Assembly: GCA_037043235.1 (NCBI GenBank)
Contig: JAWRVZ010000451.1
Coordinates: forward strand, 186,001-250,000
Source of the DNA: Rhodeus uyekii
Lineage: Eukaryota > Chordata > Actinopteri > Cypriniformes > Acheilognathidae
Length of the DNA: 64,000 bases
Direction of reading: 5' to 3'
Part shown: piece after piece, positions 1 to 10,665 of the stretch
How the letters are laid out: every line of letters starts with the position of its first letter
Position numbering within the stretch: the first letter of the stretch is position 1
Translations under genes and position numbers: made by a program
Notes under the pieces: model-generated
Database searches by the model: none
What the model saw: only the letters and a program-made list of their open reading frames with translations
Told to the model about the DNA's origin: nothing

Positions 1-1200
1 GGCCTCCGTTCCCCCGAGCTCCACCCGGGCTATGTGAGCTAGAGTCGGTGGCCCCAATGGGGCCCCCTCGCCTAAGCCTGTGGTGTAAAGAGGAGTGTTG
101 GGGCCGATGCCTTCACTCCTGAGCTCGACCTGTAGAGGGCGTAGTAGGCCCTCCGCTCCACGGAGCTCCGCTACGAGCGTCGTCAGGCCTCCTCTCTGAG
201 GGGAGTTGTAGGTCTCCGCTCTTGGTGTGGTAAGGCTGCTGCGCTTGGCCTTCACCCTAGAGCTTCGTAAGCGCAGGGAATGTTGTCAGGCTTCCTCTTA
301 ATAGTAGAGTCGGCTGCCTTTCAGCGAGGCCTCCATTCCCCTGAGCTCCGGCCGGGCTATCTAAGCTGAGTCGGTGGCCCCAATGGGGCCCCCTCGCCTA
401 AACCTGTGGTGTAGAGAGGAGTGTTTGGGCTGAGACCGCCACTCCTGAGCTCAACCTGTAGAGGGCGTAGTATGCCTCCTCTCAATACGAGAGTCTTCTT
501 TACTGAGGCCTCCGCTCCACGGAGCTCCGCTCAGTGACCTTAGAGAGTGGTAGGCGAGGGAATAAGTTTCTTTTCTCCTCTTGTCGTCTGATGCGTTAGG
601 GTGTCGCAGGCCTCTCTGAGGAGACCGGGCCTCCGCCCTGTGAGCCTCTGCTGCGCTCTTGAAGTACAGGAGTTTCAAGCCCTCTCTTCGTGAGAGTGTA
701 CCCTCCGGGAGGTTGGCCCCACTTCTCTGAGCGAAGCGGTACTGCACCTCAGTTCTTGCTTGATTCCAAATGACTTGGGTTGGCACGAGGGCAGTGGAGT
801 CACTCTTGACTCCCGAACTGGACTTGGCTGTACGAGAGTCGTCAGGCCGACAATTTGGACTCCGCTCCGGTGAGCTATGCTTGTAAGAAAGTGGTTCCTC
901 TGAACCCCCTTGCTGTGCCACAAGCGTTGAGTGCTGTTCCCCTCTATGCTCTGGAGGAACAGCTGCAAAGTGCTGGCTGTGAGCCCAGCCGCTCTTAGAG
1001 CTCAGTAGCGCCTGAGAGTGTAGGCCTAGCAGTTGTAGCTCTAGGCCTCTCCGCTTTGCGGGCTCAGTCATGAGTGGAGTGGTTCCTGTACTCCCTCTGA
1101 CTCTAGATCGAGCGTGGTTAGGCCTCGGCCCTGTACCTTGAGGCCTCCGTTCTCTAGTAGCCCCAGCCCGGGTCACTGCAGGTTTTGGGACAGTTCCCCT
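1..1200. repeat. GC-rich repeat block with internal ~324-bp duplication
   Basis: The sequence at 1-190 recurs in diverged form at 325-515: the same order of GGCCTCCGTTCCCC-like start, the GGTGGCCCCAATGGGGCC palindrome, and GTAGAGGGCGTAGTA. A third copy, nearly identical to 265-630, lies at 5151-5523 inside a LINE. A motif like GGCCTCCGCTCCACGGAGCT recurs with irregular spacing (about 153, 505, 628, 862, 1141). The minus strand is open for 241 codons (451-1176), but I recognise no domain and the reading frame follows the repeat, so I do not call a gene. Base composition is much more GC-rich than the flanking DNA. The family identity is unknown to me; dispersal is shown by the copy in the LINE. 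Confidence 0.7.
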
Positions 1201-1273
1201 GGGGGTCTCTGACTGCTGGCTTGCGCCAATTAAGTGCAGCCACGCCCTTCAGCATGGTGGCATTGGTATTCCG

Positions 1274-1654
1274 TTCCCCAAAGCGACCCCTAGGGGACGC
1301 AGCGTAGAGTTCCCTTCGAAAGGGAACGTCTCAGGTTACTATTGTAACCATAGTTCCCTGAGAATAGGGAATGAGATGCTGCGTCTCTTGCCATGCTTCG
1401 GGCCTTCCTGCAGGCGTCTCCTTCAGATTTGAAAAGATGATGACGTTCTGTTTAGGTGCCCCTTTATACCTGCAGTCGCACCTGTGGTTACGTCATAGGC
1501 GGCTGCTGGCCAATGTCAAGTTCATTAGCGTGATTTTATTTTTGCTTCAAACACCTGTCATACCGGAGGTATTCCCCAAAGCGACCCCTAGGGGACGCAG
1601 AGTCTCGTTCCCTATTCTCAGGGAACTATGGTTACAATAGTAACCTGAGACGTT
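1274..1654. mobile_element. Palindromic cyprinid-type non-autonomous element
   Basis: AACGTCTCAGGTTACTATTG at 1325 and onward is mirrored as an inverted copy ending at 1654, giving arms of about 46 bp. A 29-bp direct repeat (TTCCCCAAAGCGACCCCTAG and following) is present at 1274-1302 and 1572-1600. A short palindrome, GTTCCCTTCGAAAGGGAAC, sits at 1309-1327. No transposase is encoded. This type of sequence is widespread in cyprinid genomes as I remember them; superfamily not assigned. Confidence 0.6.
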
Positions 1655-2300
1655 AGTTAGGTAAGGCCATTAATTGTTTTGTTATTCTAAAGCGGGGCTG
1701 CAGGTTAACAGTTTTATTTTACATTTCTTGTAAGTCTGGTTTACACCATGCAACAATGTTATGTTTGTCTGTTATTATGAACACCTTGTTTCTCATTGTC
1801 ACATGAAGAGCATCAAACACGCAAACGATATGTTAAACTTGTAAGATAATTTTCTGCTTAAATAATATATTACAAAAATATAACAAAATGTCTAGGGATT
1901 GAAATAATAATCGAACAGGGGGATGAATTTTAATAAATAAACAAACTAAAAGGCTGAATAACAGGCTGAAGTAAATTACTTCTCTGGAGAATTATGTTCC
2001 ACTTGAGTAAAAACTGATGAGAAAATACGTTATACTCTCCATCCATAAATTAGCTAATTAATAATGCCGTCTCTAGCTAATTATAATAAATTTTTATTCC
2101 TCCTCCAGCAGAAGAAGGGGAAGACGGGTCCTAACAGTGTCAAAACTGAGACAATGGTTTGAGATTGTTTTATTGTCTTCCCATCATGCTCTAGAAAGAG
2201 CCAAGATGATGTCACTTCCTGAGTGTCACAATTTAATAAAAAATTATCAGATTTTAAAAGGAGGAAAACCATGTCATTAGTAACAGGGTTGAGTGAATCA
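1655..2300. other. AT-rich intergenic DNA, nothing recognised
   Basis: I see no coding exon, RNA gene or repeat with clear ends here. A 63-codon minus-strand ORF (2081-2272) has no recognisable motif and is probably chance. Confidence 0.5.
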
Positions 2301-2576
2301 CACTGTAAAAAAAATCTCGTAAAAAAACGGTAATTGACTGGCAGCTACGGCTGCCAAACAAAAACCATAAAATTAAAGTAAAATATCTTAATTCAAATAA
2401 AGTGCATAAACAATAATTTTACAGAAATTTTCATTAAAAATTGTTGTGAAAAAACAAGTTATTTTACAGATTTTTCCCGTGTTTAAAGTAAGATATTTTA
2501 CCCTTTTTTTACGGTTTTTGTTTGGCAGCCGTAGCTGCCAGTCATTTACCGTTTTTTATGATTTTTTTTTACAGTG
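2301..2576. mobile_element. 276-bp MITE with long terminal inverted repeats
   Basis: It begins CACTGTAAAAAAAATC at 2301 and ends with the inverted form TTTTTTTTTACAGTG at 2576. The subterminal block GGCAGCTACGGCTGCCAAAC (2341-2360) is mirrored at 2520-2539 (GTTTGGCAGCCGTAGCTGCC), and each block is itself partly palindromic. The inner core is AT-rich and has no ORF. The CACTGTAAAA end is typical of abundant fish MITEs; I cannot fix the superfamily, and no clear target duplication is visible. Confidence 0.75.
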
Positions 2577-2578
2577 TA

Positions 2579-3125
2579 AAACTGTTATTTTATGGATCTT
2601 TCCTAGATTATTATGATCAAAAACCTTCAATTAAATGACAGTGTTAACAGTTCTACGGATAAACACTGTTATTTTACAGGTATTTACTAAATTATTACAG
2701 TCAAACACCTTTAATTAAATGATATTGCTAAGAGTTCTATGGCTAAACACTGTTATTTTACAGGTATTTACTAAATTATTACAGTCAAACACCTTTAATT
2801 AAATGATATTGCTAAGAGTTCTGCGGATAAACACTGTTATTTTACAGGTATTTACTAAATTATTACAGTCAAACACCTTTAATTAAATGATATTGCTTAG
2901 AGTTCTATGGATAAACACTGTTATTTTACAGGTATTTACTAAATTATTACAGTCAAAAACTTTCAATTAACTGATATTGCTAAAAGTTCTATGGATAAAC
3001 ACTTGTTATTTTACAGGTATTTACTAAATGATTACAGTCAAACACCTTCAATAAAACAACAGTGTTAAGAGTTCTACAGATAAATACTTATTTTACAGAT
3101 TTCCTAAATGATTACAGTCAAACAA
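2579..3125. repeat. 84-bp tandem repeat, ~6.5 copies
   Basis: The anchor ACACTGTTATTTTACAGGTA recurs at 2663, 2747, 2831, 2915 and 2999, exactly 84 bp apart, with diverged copies starting near 2579 and 3083. The middle copies are nearly identical and the edge copies are degenerate, as expected for unequal exchange. The array begins within a few bases of the MITE end at 2576, and the monomer contains TTATTTTACAG, similar to that MITE's terminus. Confidence 0.85.
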
Positions 3126-3577
3126 TAAATAGTCAAGACGTGCTCAAGATTTAAAATTAAGTTTTATTTTGGCTGATAAAATAAGTATAACAGTATAAAA
3201 AATAATTAAAATCTCAAACTTCAATTTGCAGCATTGGTTTACATATAATTTAATAGTGTTTAAATTATGTAAAACATGTAATCTAAAATCACAATTATTG
3301 AATAAATAAAATACAAAATTTAAATTACTTCAGTAATTAACAATAGTTTATCAAATTCTCAAACTAGGATTATGGTGACAATCTAAACATACTGAATACA
3401 AAACTGTAACAGTTTACAAAATGAACAGCACTTATACAGCGTTTATAAAATTATACAGCATTTATTTATTAAATTTATGAGTGGAGTAATGATGCTGAAA
3501 ATTCACCTTTGCTAACAAGAATGAATTACATTTTTAAATATTTTCAAATAGAAAAGTTATTTTAAATTGTAATATTA
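3126..3577. other. AT-rich spacer, nothing recognised
   Basis: Very AT-rich, with many short runs of A and T. No ORF, structured repeat or RNA gene could be supported. Confidence 0.5.
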
Positions 3578-3749
3578 GGCAAGGCAAGGCAAGGCAAGTT
3601 TATTTGTATAGCACATTTCATACACAATGGTAATTCAAAGTGCTTTACATAAAGAAGAATGATAAAAATAAAACATTAAAAATGATTAAAAGAATAAAAA
3701 GATAATACGTATAAAATAAAATGCAAACAGTTCGGACATAGCACAGTGC
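3578..3749 (-). repeat. LINE 3' UTR and GGCAA microsatellite tail
   Basis: The block reading AGCACATTTCATACACAATG followed by AAAGTGCTTTACATAAAG on the plus strand is a familiar fish LINE tail. It is bounded by four GGCAA copies at 3578-3598, the expected 3' terminal microsatellite. It fixes the LINE's orientation and 3' end. Confidence 0.75.
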
Positions 3750-5149
3750 TCAATCTGCAAATGCATAGGTAAAAAGATGTGTTTTGAGTCTTGATTTGAA
3801 TGTGGCTACTGTTGGAGCACACCTGATCTCTTCTGGAAGCTGGTTCCAGCTGCGGCTGGCGTAACAGCTAAAAGCAGACTCTCCTTGCTTTGAGTGAACC
3901 CTGGGTATTACTAAGTGACTTGATCCTGATGATCTTAGTGATCTGTTAGGTTTATATTCTATGAGCATATCTGCAATGTATTGAGGTCCTAGGCCATTGA
4001 GTGATTTATAAACAAGTAACAGTACTTTAAAATTAATTCTAAATGTAACTGGAAGCCAGTGCAAGGACCTAAGGACTGGTGTGATGTGTTCATATTTTCT
4101 GGTTCTGCTCAGAATCCTGGCAGCAGCGTTCTGTACGAGCTGAAGCTGTCTTATGGTCTTTTTGGGAAGGCCAGTGAGGAGCCCGTTACAATAATCCACC
4201 CTGCTGGTGATGAAAGCATGAACAAGTTTCTCTAAGTCTTGATTGGAGACAAAGCATCTAATTCTTGCAATATTTTTGAGATGATAATATGCTGATTTAG
4301 TTATTGTTTTTACATGGCTACTGAAACTCAGGTCTGACTCCAAAATCACACCAAGATTCCTGACCTGATTTTTAGTTGTTTGACCCCTAGAGTGAAGGTA
4401 TGCGTTCACTTTGAGAACTTCATCTTTGTTTCCAAATGCAATGACTTCAGTTTTGTCTTTGTTTAACTGAAGGAAGTTTAGGCACATCCAGTTTTTAATT
4501 TCATCAATGCATTGACACAGGGAGTCAATGGGGCTGTAATCATTAGGTGATAACGCAAGGTAAATCTGGGTGTCATCTGCATAGCTGTGATATGCAATTT
4601 GGTTCTTTCTCATTATTTGGCTCAGTGGCAGCATATATAAGTTGAACAGGAGGGGTGCAAGTATTGAACCTTGAGGGACTCCGCATGTCATGGATGTCCA
4701 CTCAGACTTATGGTCACCGATACTCACATAATAACCTCTCCCTTCTAAGTATGACCTGAACCATTTTCAGAAGGGGCTTAACAACTGCAGTTTTTAGGGA
4801 ATTTGGAAAAGTCCCAGAAAGAAGTGAGGCATTTACCACTTCTAGGATATCTGCTTCTAAACAGTTAAACACGCTTTTGAAAAAAGATGTGGGAAGTATG
4901 TCAAGGGCGCAGGTTGATGTTTTAAGGTGCTGTACTGTTTCTTCCAAAATTTTACCATCAATTGCTTCGAAAACAGACATAATAGCTACTTTCTGAGATT
5001 GTGGTCTGATCTGTTTTACCCCAGTGCAGCTCAAGGATGTGCTGATCGCCTTTCTGATATTATTTATTTTCTCAGAGAAGAAGGAAGCAAACTCACAGCA
5101 TTTGCTGTCTGAGAGCATTTCACTGGGAATCTGACTTGGGGGATTTGTT
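3750..5149 (-). pseudogene. LINE ORF2 C-terminal part: reverse transcriptase with internal deletion
   Basis: From 5149 down to about 4780 the frame encodes the pre-RT region (TNPPSQIPSEML, then SFFSEKINNI and VVKPLLK). At 4735-4780 it jumps directly to WFRSYLEGRGYY in another frame, so the RT fingers and the first catalytic Asp block are missing. The rest (3750-4727) has GVPQGS, the catalytic YADD box (residues 49-52 of this segment), then the L2-type blocks HAFITSRVDYCN, LVQNAAARIL and LRSLHWLPV. The full length expected for this family is not present, so no active enzyme can be made. Confidence 0.88.
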
Positions 5150-5545
5150 TTCGTAAGCGCAGGGAATGTTGTCAGGCTTCCTCTTAATAGTAGAGTCGGC
5201 TGCCTTTCAGCGAGGCCTCCATTCCCCTGAGCTCCGCCCGGGCTATTTAAGCTGAGTTGGTGGCCCCAATGGGGCCCCTCGCCTAAACCTGTGGTGTAGA
5301 GAGGAGTGTTTGGGCTGAGACCGCCACTCCTGAGCTCAACCTGTAGAGGGCGTAGTAGGCCTCCTCTCAATACGAGAGACTTCTTTACTGAGGCCTCCGC
5401 TCCACGGAGCTCCGCTCAGTGACCTTAGAGAGTGGTAGGCGAGGGAATAAGTTTCTTTTCTCCTCTTGTCGTCTGATGCGTTAGGGTGTCGCAGGCCTCT
5501 CTGAGGAGACCGGGCCTCCGCCCGTTCCGTGCGCTTGCATTTGCT
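5150..5545. mobile_element. GC-rich repeat inserted into LINE ORF2
   Basis: From TTCGTAAGCGCAGGG (5151) to GGCCTCCGCCC (about 5523) this is a near copy of 265-630. It splits ORF2 between the endonuclease linker and the RT. GC content jumps at both edges. The right edge is uncertain: LINE-like coding resumes near 5546. I found no convincing target duplication. It proves that the block at the start of the window is a dispersed repeat, and that it moved or was copied after this LINE inserted. Confidence 0.75.
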
Positions 5546-6812
5546 CTCTACAGTAGCAAAAAGAGTGCGGGTGTTGTTTAAGTTTCTGTTCATAATATTT
5601 GAGAAGAAGGTCTGTCTAGCTTTGCCTAGTTCCACATTGAAAGCATGAAGGTTATCTTTATAGATGTTATAGTGGATTTCAAGATTTGTCTTTCGCCACA
5701 TGCGCTCAGCTTTTCTGCATTGTCTTTTCATATTTTGCACTGCTGTTGAGTTTCTCCAGGGTGCTTTTTGTCTGCCACTCTTCTTCCTGACTTTCACAGG
5801 AGCAATGTTATCAATAACATTCTGAACTTTTGAGTTAAAAGAATCAAGAAGAAACAGAGTCTGCAGATATGCTTGGTGTTAAAGATATAGCCTTCATAAA
5901 CAGAGCACTAGTATTCTCATTTAAGCATCGCTTTTTGACCGAAATAGATCCAGCTTCAACAGTCGGAGAGATCAATATATCAAAGAAAATACAGAAATGA
6001 TCTGATAGAGCTACATCCTTAATGACAATGGATGAGATGTTTAGACCCTTACTGATAATTAAATCTAGTGTATGTCCTCGATTGTGTGTGGGTCTATGTA
6101 CATGCTGAGTCAGATCAAAAGTATTCAAAACTGTTAGAATTTCTTTTGCCATTTTGGATTCTGCATTTTCTATGTGGATGTTAAAGTCCCCAGTAATAGC
6201 AAGACAGTCAAACTCTGAGGAAGTTGCTGATAACAGTTCTGTAAAGTCCTCCACAAAGGCTGGAGAGTATTTTGGAGGCCTGTAAATGACTAAAAGTAGA
6301 ATGCGAGGAGCACCTTTTAACACAATTCCCGAATATTCAAAAGACAAGTAATCACCAAATGACACTTGCTTGCATTGATAGACATCTTTAAATAGAGCAG
6401 CTTCACCTCCACCTCTCCTAACAGCTCTGCAGACACTCATAAAAGTAAAGTTAGGAGGGGCTGTTTCATTCAGGATTGTTGAACTGCAACTGTCTTCAAG
6501 CCATGTTTCATTTAGAAGCATAAAATCTAGATTGTTTGTGGTTATTAAATCATTGACTAGAAGTGATTTATTTTTAAGTGAACGGATGTTTAAAAGTGCT
6601 AACTTAACAGTCTTACTTTCTGTCTCTACAGTAATCTTAGTTTGGCGTGCAATATGCAGCAGATTAAGTGGGTTTGCCAAACGGTTTGAGAAGGCCTTTG
6701 GCTTTCTATCACGTAATAAAACTGAAATAGCGAAAGCAACAGGCACACTGGGTTCCCGCTTGTTCTGTAAACATTTGATAAAGTCACTGTTATCATAGCG
6801 GGGACCCGGCAC
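5546..6812 (-). pseudogene. LINE ORF2 N-terminal part: APE-type endonuclease and linker
   Basis: The first 322 codons (5844-6812) carry the apurinic endonuclease fold motifs: LNIRS with Asn76, NETW with Glu102, YRPP 177-180, GDFNIH 208-213, a GHTLDL block and the catalytic SDH at 270-272. In LINEs this domain nicks target DNA to prime reverse transcription. After a frameshift near 5800-5844 the linker continues (5546-5797; KKSGRQKAPW, then a basic Arg/Lys-rich stretch) until the inserted GC-rich repeat. The first codon is GTG, so the true start is uncertain. Confidence 0.88.
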
Positions 6813-6815
6813 ACA

Positions 6816-8330
6816 TCACTGAGAGCTTTTATCAGTTGTTTTTGGTTCACCTAGAACAGATGGAGGATGGTGAGGGCCCTGGCGTTGTGGTAGCGGCCGA
6901 AGAGCTCTCGCAGGAGGAATGGGAGGTCGAGCTGGGCTCACAGGCTTTGGTGGTTGTGGAGCTCGCCGCTTTTTTGTTGATGTCTGGGGGCTCGCAGCAA
7001 ACGAGTGGGCGAGTTTGGTTCCAGCATACACCAGTTCCTCCCTTTTCTCAGAGAAACACAGAAGGGGGGATGCTGGGGAGAGGGATAACGTATCCGGTGA
7101 GAGAGGCTGTTGCTCTGGTGTTACTGGTGGCTGTAATATGTTGTCCTGGCCCTGGCTGTTTTCCCGAAAGTCGTCCTTGGCTGCTGAAACTTGGAGCAGT
7201 TCTAACACGTCACCGTCTATCGGTGAGCTCTCTGGGCAGGGTTCAGTCAGGATTGTGTCCGTGAACAGTGGTTGTTGTGGCTGCGTGGTGTTATCGCTGT
7301 CCTTGTGGGATGTGTCAGCCGCATGTCCATTCAGGTGCTGAAATGAAGTCCTGTGGTCAGCTGTACTCTGTCCAGGTGTGTTTGTGCCATTCAGATGAGG
7401 TGGATTTGCACACACTGCTGAAGGATGATGGAGGGAGAAGTAGATTTTGTCCTTTAGCACTCTTGAGCCCAGTTTGTTTGGGCGCAGGCCATCATGTGTG
7501 AACAACTGTCTCTGACTCCAGAACAGATTGAAGTTGTTGATGAAATTCAGTCCCTTTAAGTTGCAGGTTTTTTGCAGCCATGTATTAAGCCCAAGTAAAC
7601 GTGTAAATCTATTTGTTCCTCTTGCTGGGAGTGGTCCACTGATGAACGACTGAACTTTTAGACTTCTGAGCATTTCAAAAAGTTCATTGAAATCCCTTTT
7701 AAGGAGTTCTGACTGCTCCTTCCGAATATCATTCTTTCCCACGTGGATGATTAGTCGGTTTGCAGTTTTATATTTCATCAGAATGCTCTTAAGTTCCTTG
7801 TTTACATCAGAAACTGTTGCTTGTGGAAGGCAGCATGTAGTTGTATCCCTGCTGCTAATATTTCTGATAAAAGAGTCACCCACTATCAGAGTCCTGGGCT
7901 CGGCTGCTCTAAGAGCTGAGTGTCGCTGTCTGCTCCACCTTGAGCGGCAGTTAGCATCGGTGTTAGCTGCTGGCTGATTTGATCTGTGTCCGATCATGTT
8001 TGGGGATTCCTCAACCACATTCATCATGTCTGGAGATTCCTCATTCACATTCATTAACACTTCAAATCTGTTCTCCAGATGTATTGGCGGTGGTAAGGAG
8101 CTAGTGTTTGGGGTAGAAGACGCTACAAAATGCGATACTCGTGACTATCTGATGTCTCGAGTGCCTTTGGGTCTCGCTCCCTGTTTGTGCCATCGATTAG
8201 TATGTTGATCAATTTCGGCACTCAGTATGGCCTGTTTAGGAGCATTAGATTCATGGGACTCACCGGCTGTGTGCTGGGGACGTCCATGATGAAGCTCTGT
8301 TGTGTGTTCCGTCTGGTTTGGTAGTCCCAC
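6816..8330 (-). pseudogene. LINE ORF1, SGNH-esterase-like, one in-frame stop
   Basis: Two open stretches in the same frame (8148-8330 and 6816-8144) are split by one TAG at 8145-8147. Counting from the GTG at 8058-8060, the protein has a GDS motif (Ser63), GKND at 108-111 and DGLRPN at 190-195, followed by a Pro-rich basic tail. These match the blocks of the SGNH hydrolase domain found in ORF1 of CR1/L2 LINEs; the last block normally carries the catalytic His, which reads Arg here. ORF1 proteins of this group are thought to act with the element RNA; the esterase role is unclear. It ends with TGA at 6816-6818, only one codon before ORF2 in the same frame. Confidence 0.85.
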
Positions 8331-8345
8331 AAGTAGCTTTGTTTC

Positions 8346-8731
8346 AAGAACTGCAATCCTATAATTAAAGTTTTTATTATATAAATTAAGTATCTAAAAG
8401 TTGGTGTAAAAAATATGGCAGTATTGTATAATTTAATGTGAATGTTAGATAACTGTGTCTTTGATTTCAATATATTTTACAGTTCTCGCTACAGAAACAT
8501 GGGATTTGTTACTATAATGTTTGAAAAATAATATTTGTGTGATCAGTGTTCCTCATTTATTTCAGGGACATACAATTAATTTATAAAAAGACATCAAAAT
8601 GATAGTAATATTTTATAGCAGTTTCCTACTTTATTACATCAAGGCTCACTTCTTTGTCCTTTTAATTCGTATTTCTCTTTTTTAATTGTTTTGATTTACT
8701 GAAAATAAAATTATTTTTCCTTTCACTTCAG
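8346..8731 (+). other. Intronic AT-rich sequence before the zinc-finger exon
   Basis: No exon or repeat with clear ends is visible. It ends in a pyrimidine-rich tract and CAG splice acceptor (AG at 8730-8731) leading into the finger exon. Confidence 0.5.
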
Positions 8732-9801
8732 ACCTGAAGGAAGAGAAAGAGGAGAATGAAGAACTGAGTGAAATGGAGGAGAAACATCATGTTAAACCTG
8801 GAGAAAAACCTTTGATTCGCTCAAAGATTAAAAATAAATTTTTAAATGAAAGAAGACCCAAGAAATCTTTAATCTGCACTCAGTGTGGAAACAGTTTCAC
8901 AATCAAAAAAAATCTTGATGTTCACATGAGAATTCACACCGGAGAGAAACCGTTCTCATGTGATCAGTGCGGAAACGGATTCTCATCCAAACAAAAACTT
9001 AAGGTTCACATGATGATCCACACTGGAGAGAAGCCATACACGTGTGATCAGTGTGAGAAGAGTTTCACAACATCAGGACAACTGAAAAGTCACATGAGAA
9101 TCCACACAAGAGAGAAACCGTTCTCATGTGATCAATGTGGGAAAAAATTTATTAGAGTGTCAAACCTGAAGACACACCTGATAGTTCATACAAAGGAGAA
9201 ACCACATATATGTTCTGTGTGTGGAAAGAGTTTTTCACTGATGCAATATTTAAAAATGCATCAGAAAATTCACACTGGTGTGAGAGAGTACATGTGCTTT
9301 GAGTGTGAGAAGACTTTTATTACAGCGAGCCAATTACAACAACATCAGAAAATACACACTGGTGTGAGAGAGTACGTGTGCTTTGAGTGTGAGAAGACTT
9401 TTATTAAAGCGAGCCATTTACAACAACACCAGAAAATACACACTGGTGTGAGAGAGTACATGTGCTTTGAGTGTGAGAAGACTTTCATTACAGCGAGCTG
9501 TTTATTAAAACACCACAGAATTCACACTGGAGAAAGACCTTACAAGTGTTCACACTGTGACAAGAGATTCAAAGATTCATCATATCTGAAAACGCATGAG
9601 AGGATCCACACTGGAGAAAAACCTTACAAGTGTTCACACTGTGACAAGAGATTCAGTCAGTTAGGACATCTGAAATCACATGAGAAGATCCACAGCAGAG
9701 AGAAGCTGCACACGTGTGATCAGTGCGGGAAGAATTTCTCTTTTAAAAGTCACCTGAAGAAACACATGAGGATTCATGCAGTGGAGAAAAGAAACCTTTG
9801 A
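8732..9801 (+). CDS. C2H2 zinc-finger gene, final exon (FiNZ type, 11 fingers)
   Basis: The exon follows TTTCACTTCAG and enters in phase 1: two bases complete a codon, then LKEEKEENEELSEMEEKHH. This acidic head before the fingers matches the cyprinid FiNZ family, so the ATG at 8773 is probably internal and the true start is in an upstream exon outside this window. Eleven C2H2 fingers follow (residues 33-340 from 8773), all with intact Cys2His2. Fingers 1-2 and 8-9 end in TGEKP/TGERP linkers, fingers 3, 4 and 10 in variants, and fingers 5-7 in an unusual TGVRE linker. Fingers 6-8 are near copies of each other (84-bp units, 9289-9540). Expected role: nuclear sequence-specific DNA binding; the family has been linked to repression of transposable elements in cyprinids. 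The frame is intact to TGA at 9799-9801, so this exon may be functional. Confidence is high for the protein type, moderate for activity. Confidence 0.88.
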
Positions 9802-9882
9802 AGGCAGAGTTCAGCGAGCAGAAGAAGAGGCTATAATGCTTTTCATAGACATTAATCTGAAATTAATTTTCAACTTGTTATA

Positions 9883-9902
9883 AATAAACTTGTTTTAATA
9901 AA
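9883..9902 (+). promoter_or_regulatory. Two poly(A) signals after the zinc-finger exon
   Basis: AATAAA occurs at 9883-9888 and 9897-9902, 82 and 96 bases after the stop codon. This is a suitable spacing for 3' end formation and supports 8732-9801 being the last exon. Confidence 0.65.
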
Positions 9903-9904
9903 CT

Positions 9905-10655
9905 TAAAAGACTGGGACTTTTTCCCAAAACTGTTTGAAAATTTTGAGCCATGGTCTCAATTAGAGGGTTGGCTTTCTTCACTACTCTACCAGCCCTTGT
10001 TGTAATGTTGTCTTGCGCATGTTCAGGTCCTGGCATTGACATTCATCACAGACAGGTAAATCTGAGTCAACGATACCCGAATTGGTAAACTCAAATGTTG
10101 CTGAAACATTGTCACAATCAGAAGTTCTTGCACTCAGTATTTTATCAGGGAGCATCTGGTTTTGAACGTCTTGACTGGAATGAACAGAGTAAGTGTCATC
10201 ACTCATTTTCCTTCTGTTCCACTTGTATATCAAGAGGTTTTAGACTCTGAAAAATCCTTGTTTAATGCTAATGATTGCGTTCCAAATCAGTGGAATTGCT
10301 TGATTGACTGTCGCATTCTGAATAGTTTGTGCAATCGTCAACCACTGATCCACTGATTTCATCCTCAGGACATGTCACTGGTAAGAAACTGATGTCTAAG
10401 AGCATAATCCGATGTACCACTTTAGTGTGTCCTTTGTTATCCTTCGCTTTGTATATGTGTGTCTGGGGATCATTAACCACAATGGTTCCCATTTATCTGC
10501 CAACTTTCTTTTACCTCTTTCTCCTTTATTGGCAATGAGCACTCTATCTCCATTGTTCAAATGTACTCCCTTGATCTTGCGTTTGTAATTCTTGGTCTGT
10601 TTCCTCTGTTCATTTACAGCATATTTTTGGGCGATTTCAGCTGCTTCCTGTAGAT
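9905..10655 (-). pseudogene. Integrase C-terminal region of the Gypsy-like element
   Basis: Minus-strand reading gives a Lys/Arg-rich helix region followed by GDRVLIANKG and KLADKWE (about 10500-10655), the small SH3-like C-terminal block typical of Gypsy integrases. After a frameshift near 10490, PQTHIYKAKDN and TKVVHR follow (10268-10492), then a diverged tail to about 9905. The catalytic DDE core is absent. The frame changes several times. Confidence 0.65.
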
Positions 10656-10665
10656 GAGACTTTAA

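Larger units (their letters stand above)
3578..8345 (-). mobile_element. Inactive L2-like non-LTR retrotransposon
   Basis: Read on the minus strand, the order is ORF1 with an esterase-like domain, ORF2 with APE endonuclease then reverse transcriptase, a 3' UTR, and a (TTGCC)n tail (GGCAA x4 on the plus strand, 3578-3598). This order and the microsatellite tail fit fish L2/CR1-group LINEs. The 5' end is set only roughly at 8330-8360. The copy is dead: an in-frame stop in ORF1 (8145-8147), a frameshift between the endonuclease and linker, an inserted GC-rich repeat near 5150-5545, and a deletion of several hundred bases around 4735-4780 that removes the first half of the RT. It lies antisense just upstream of the zinc-finger exon at 8732, probably in that gene's intron. 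Confidence 0.9.

Noticed and set aside
3750..5149. Retron or group II intron reverse transcriptase
   Set aside because: The YADD protein has L2-type C-terminal blocks, an APE endonuclease upstream and a fish LINE 3' tail.
6836..8208. Plus-strand ORFs of 70-142 codons
   Set aside because: They are the antisense shadow of the LINE ORF1 coding sequence.
2579..9540. Shared 84-bp period of the non-coding tandem repeat and the finger units
   Set aside because: 28 codons per finger makes 84 bp inevitable; the sequences are unrelated.
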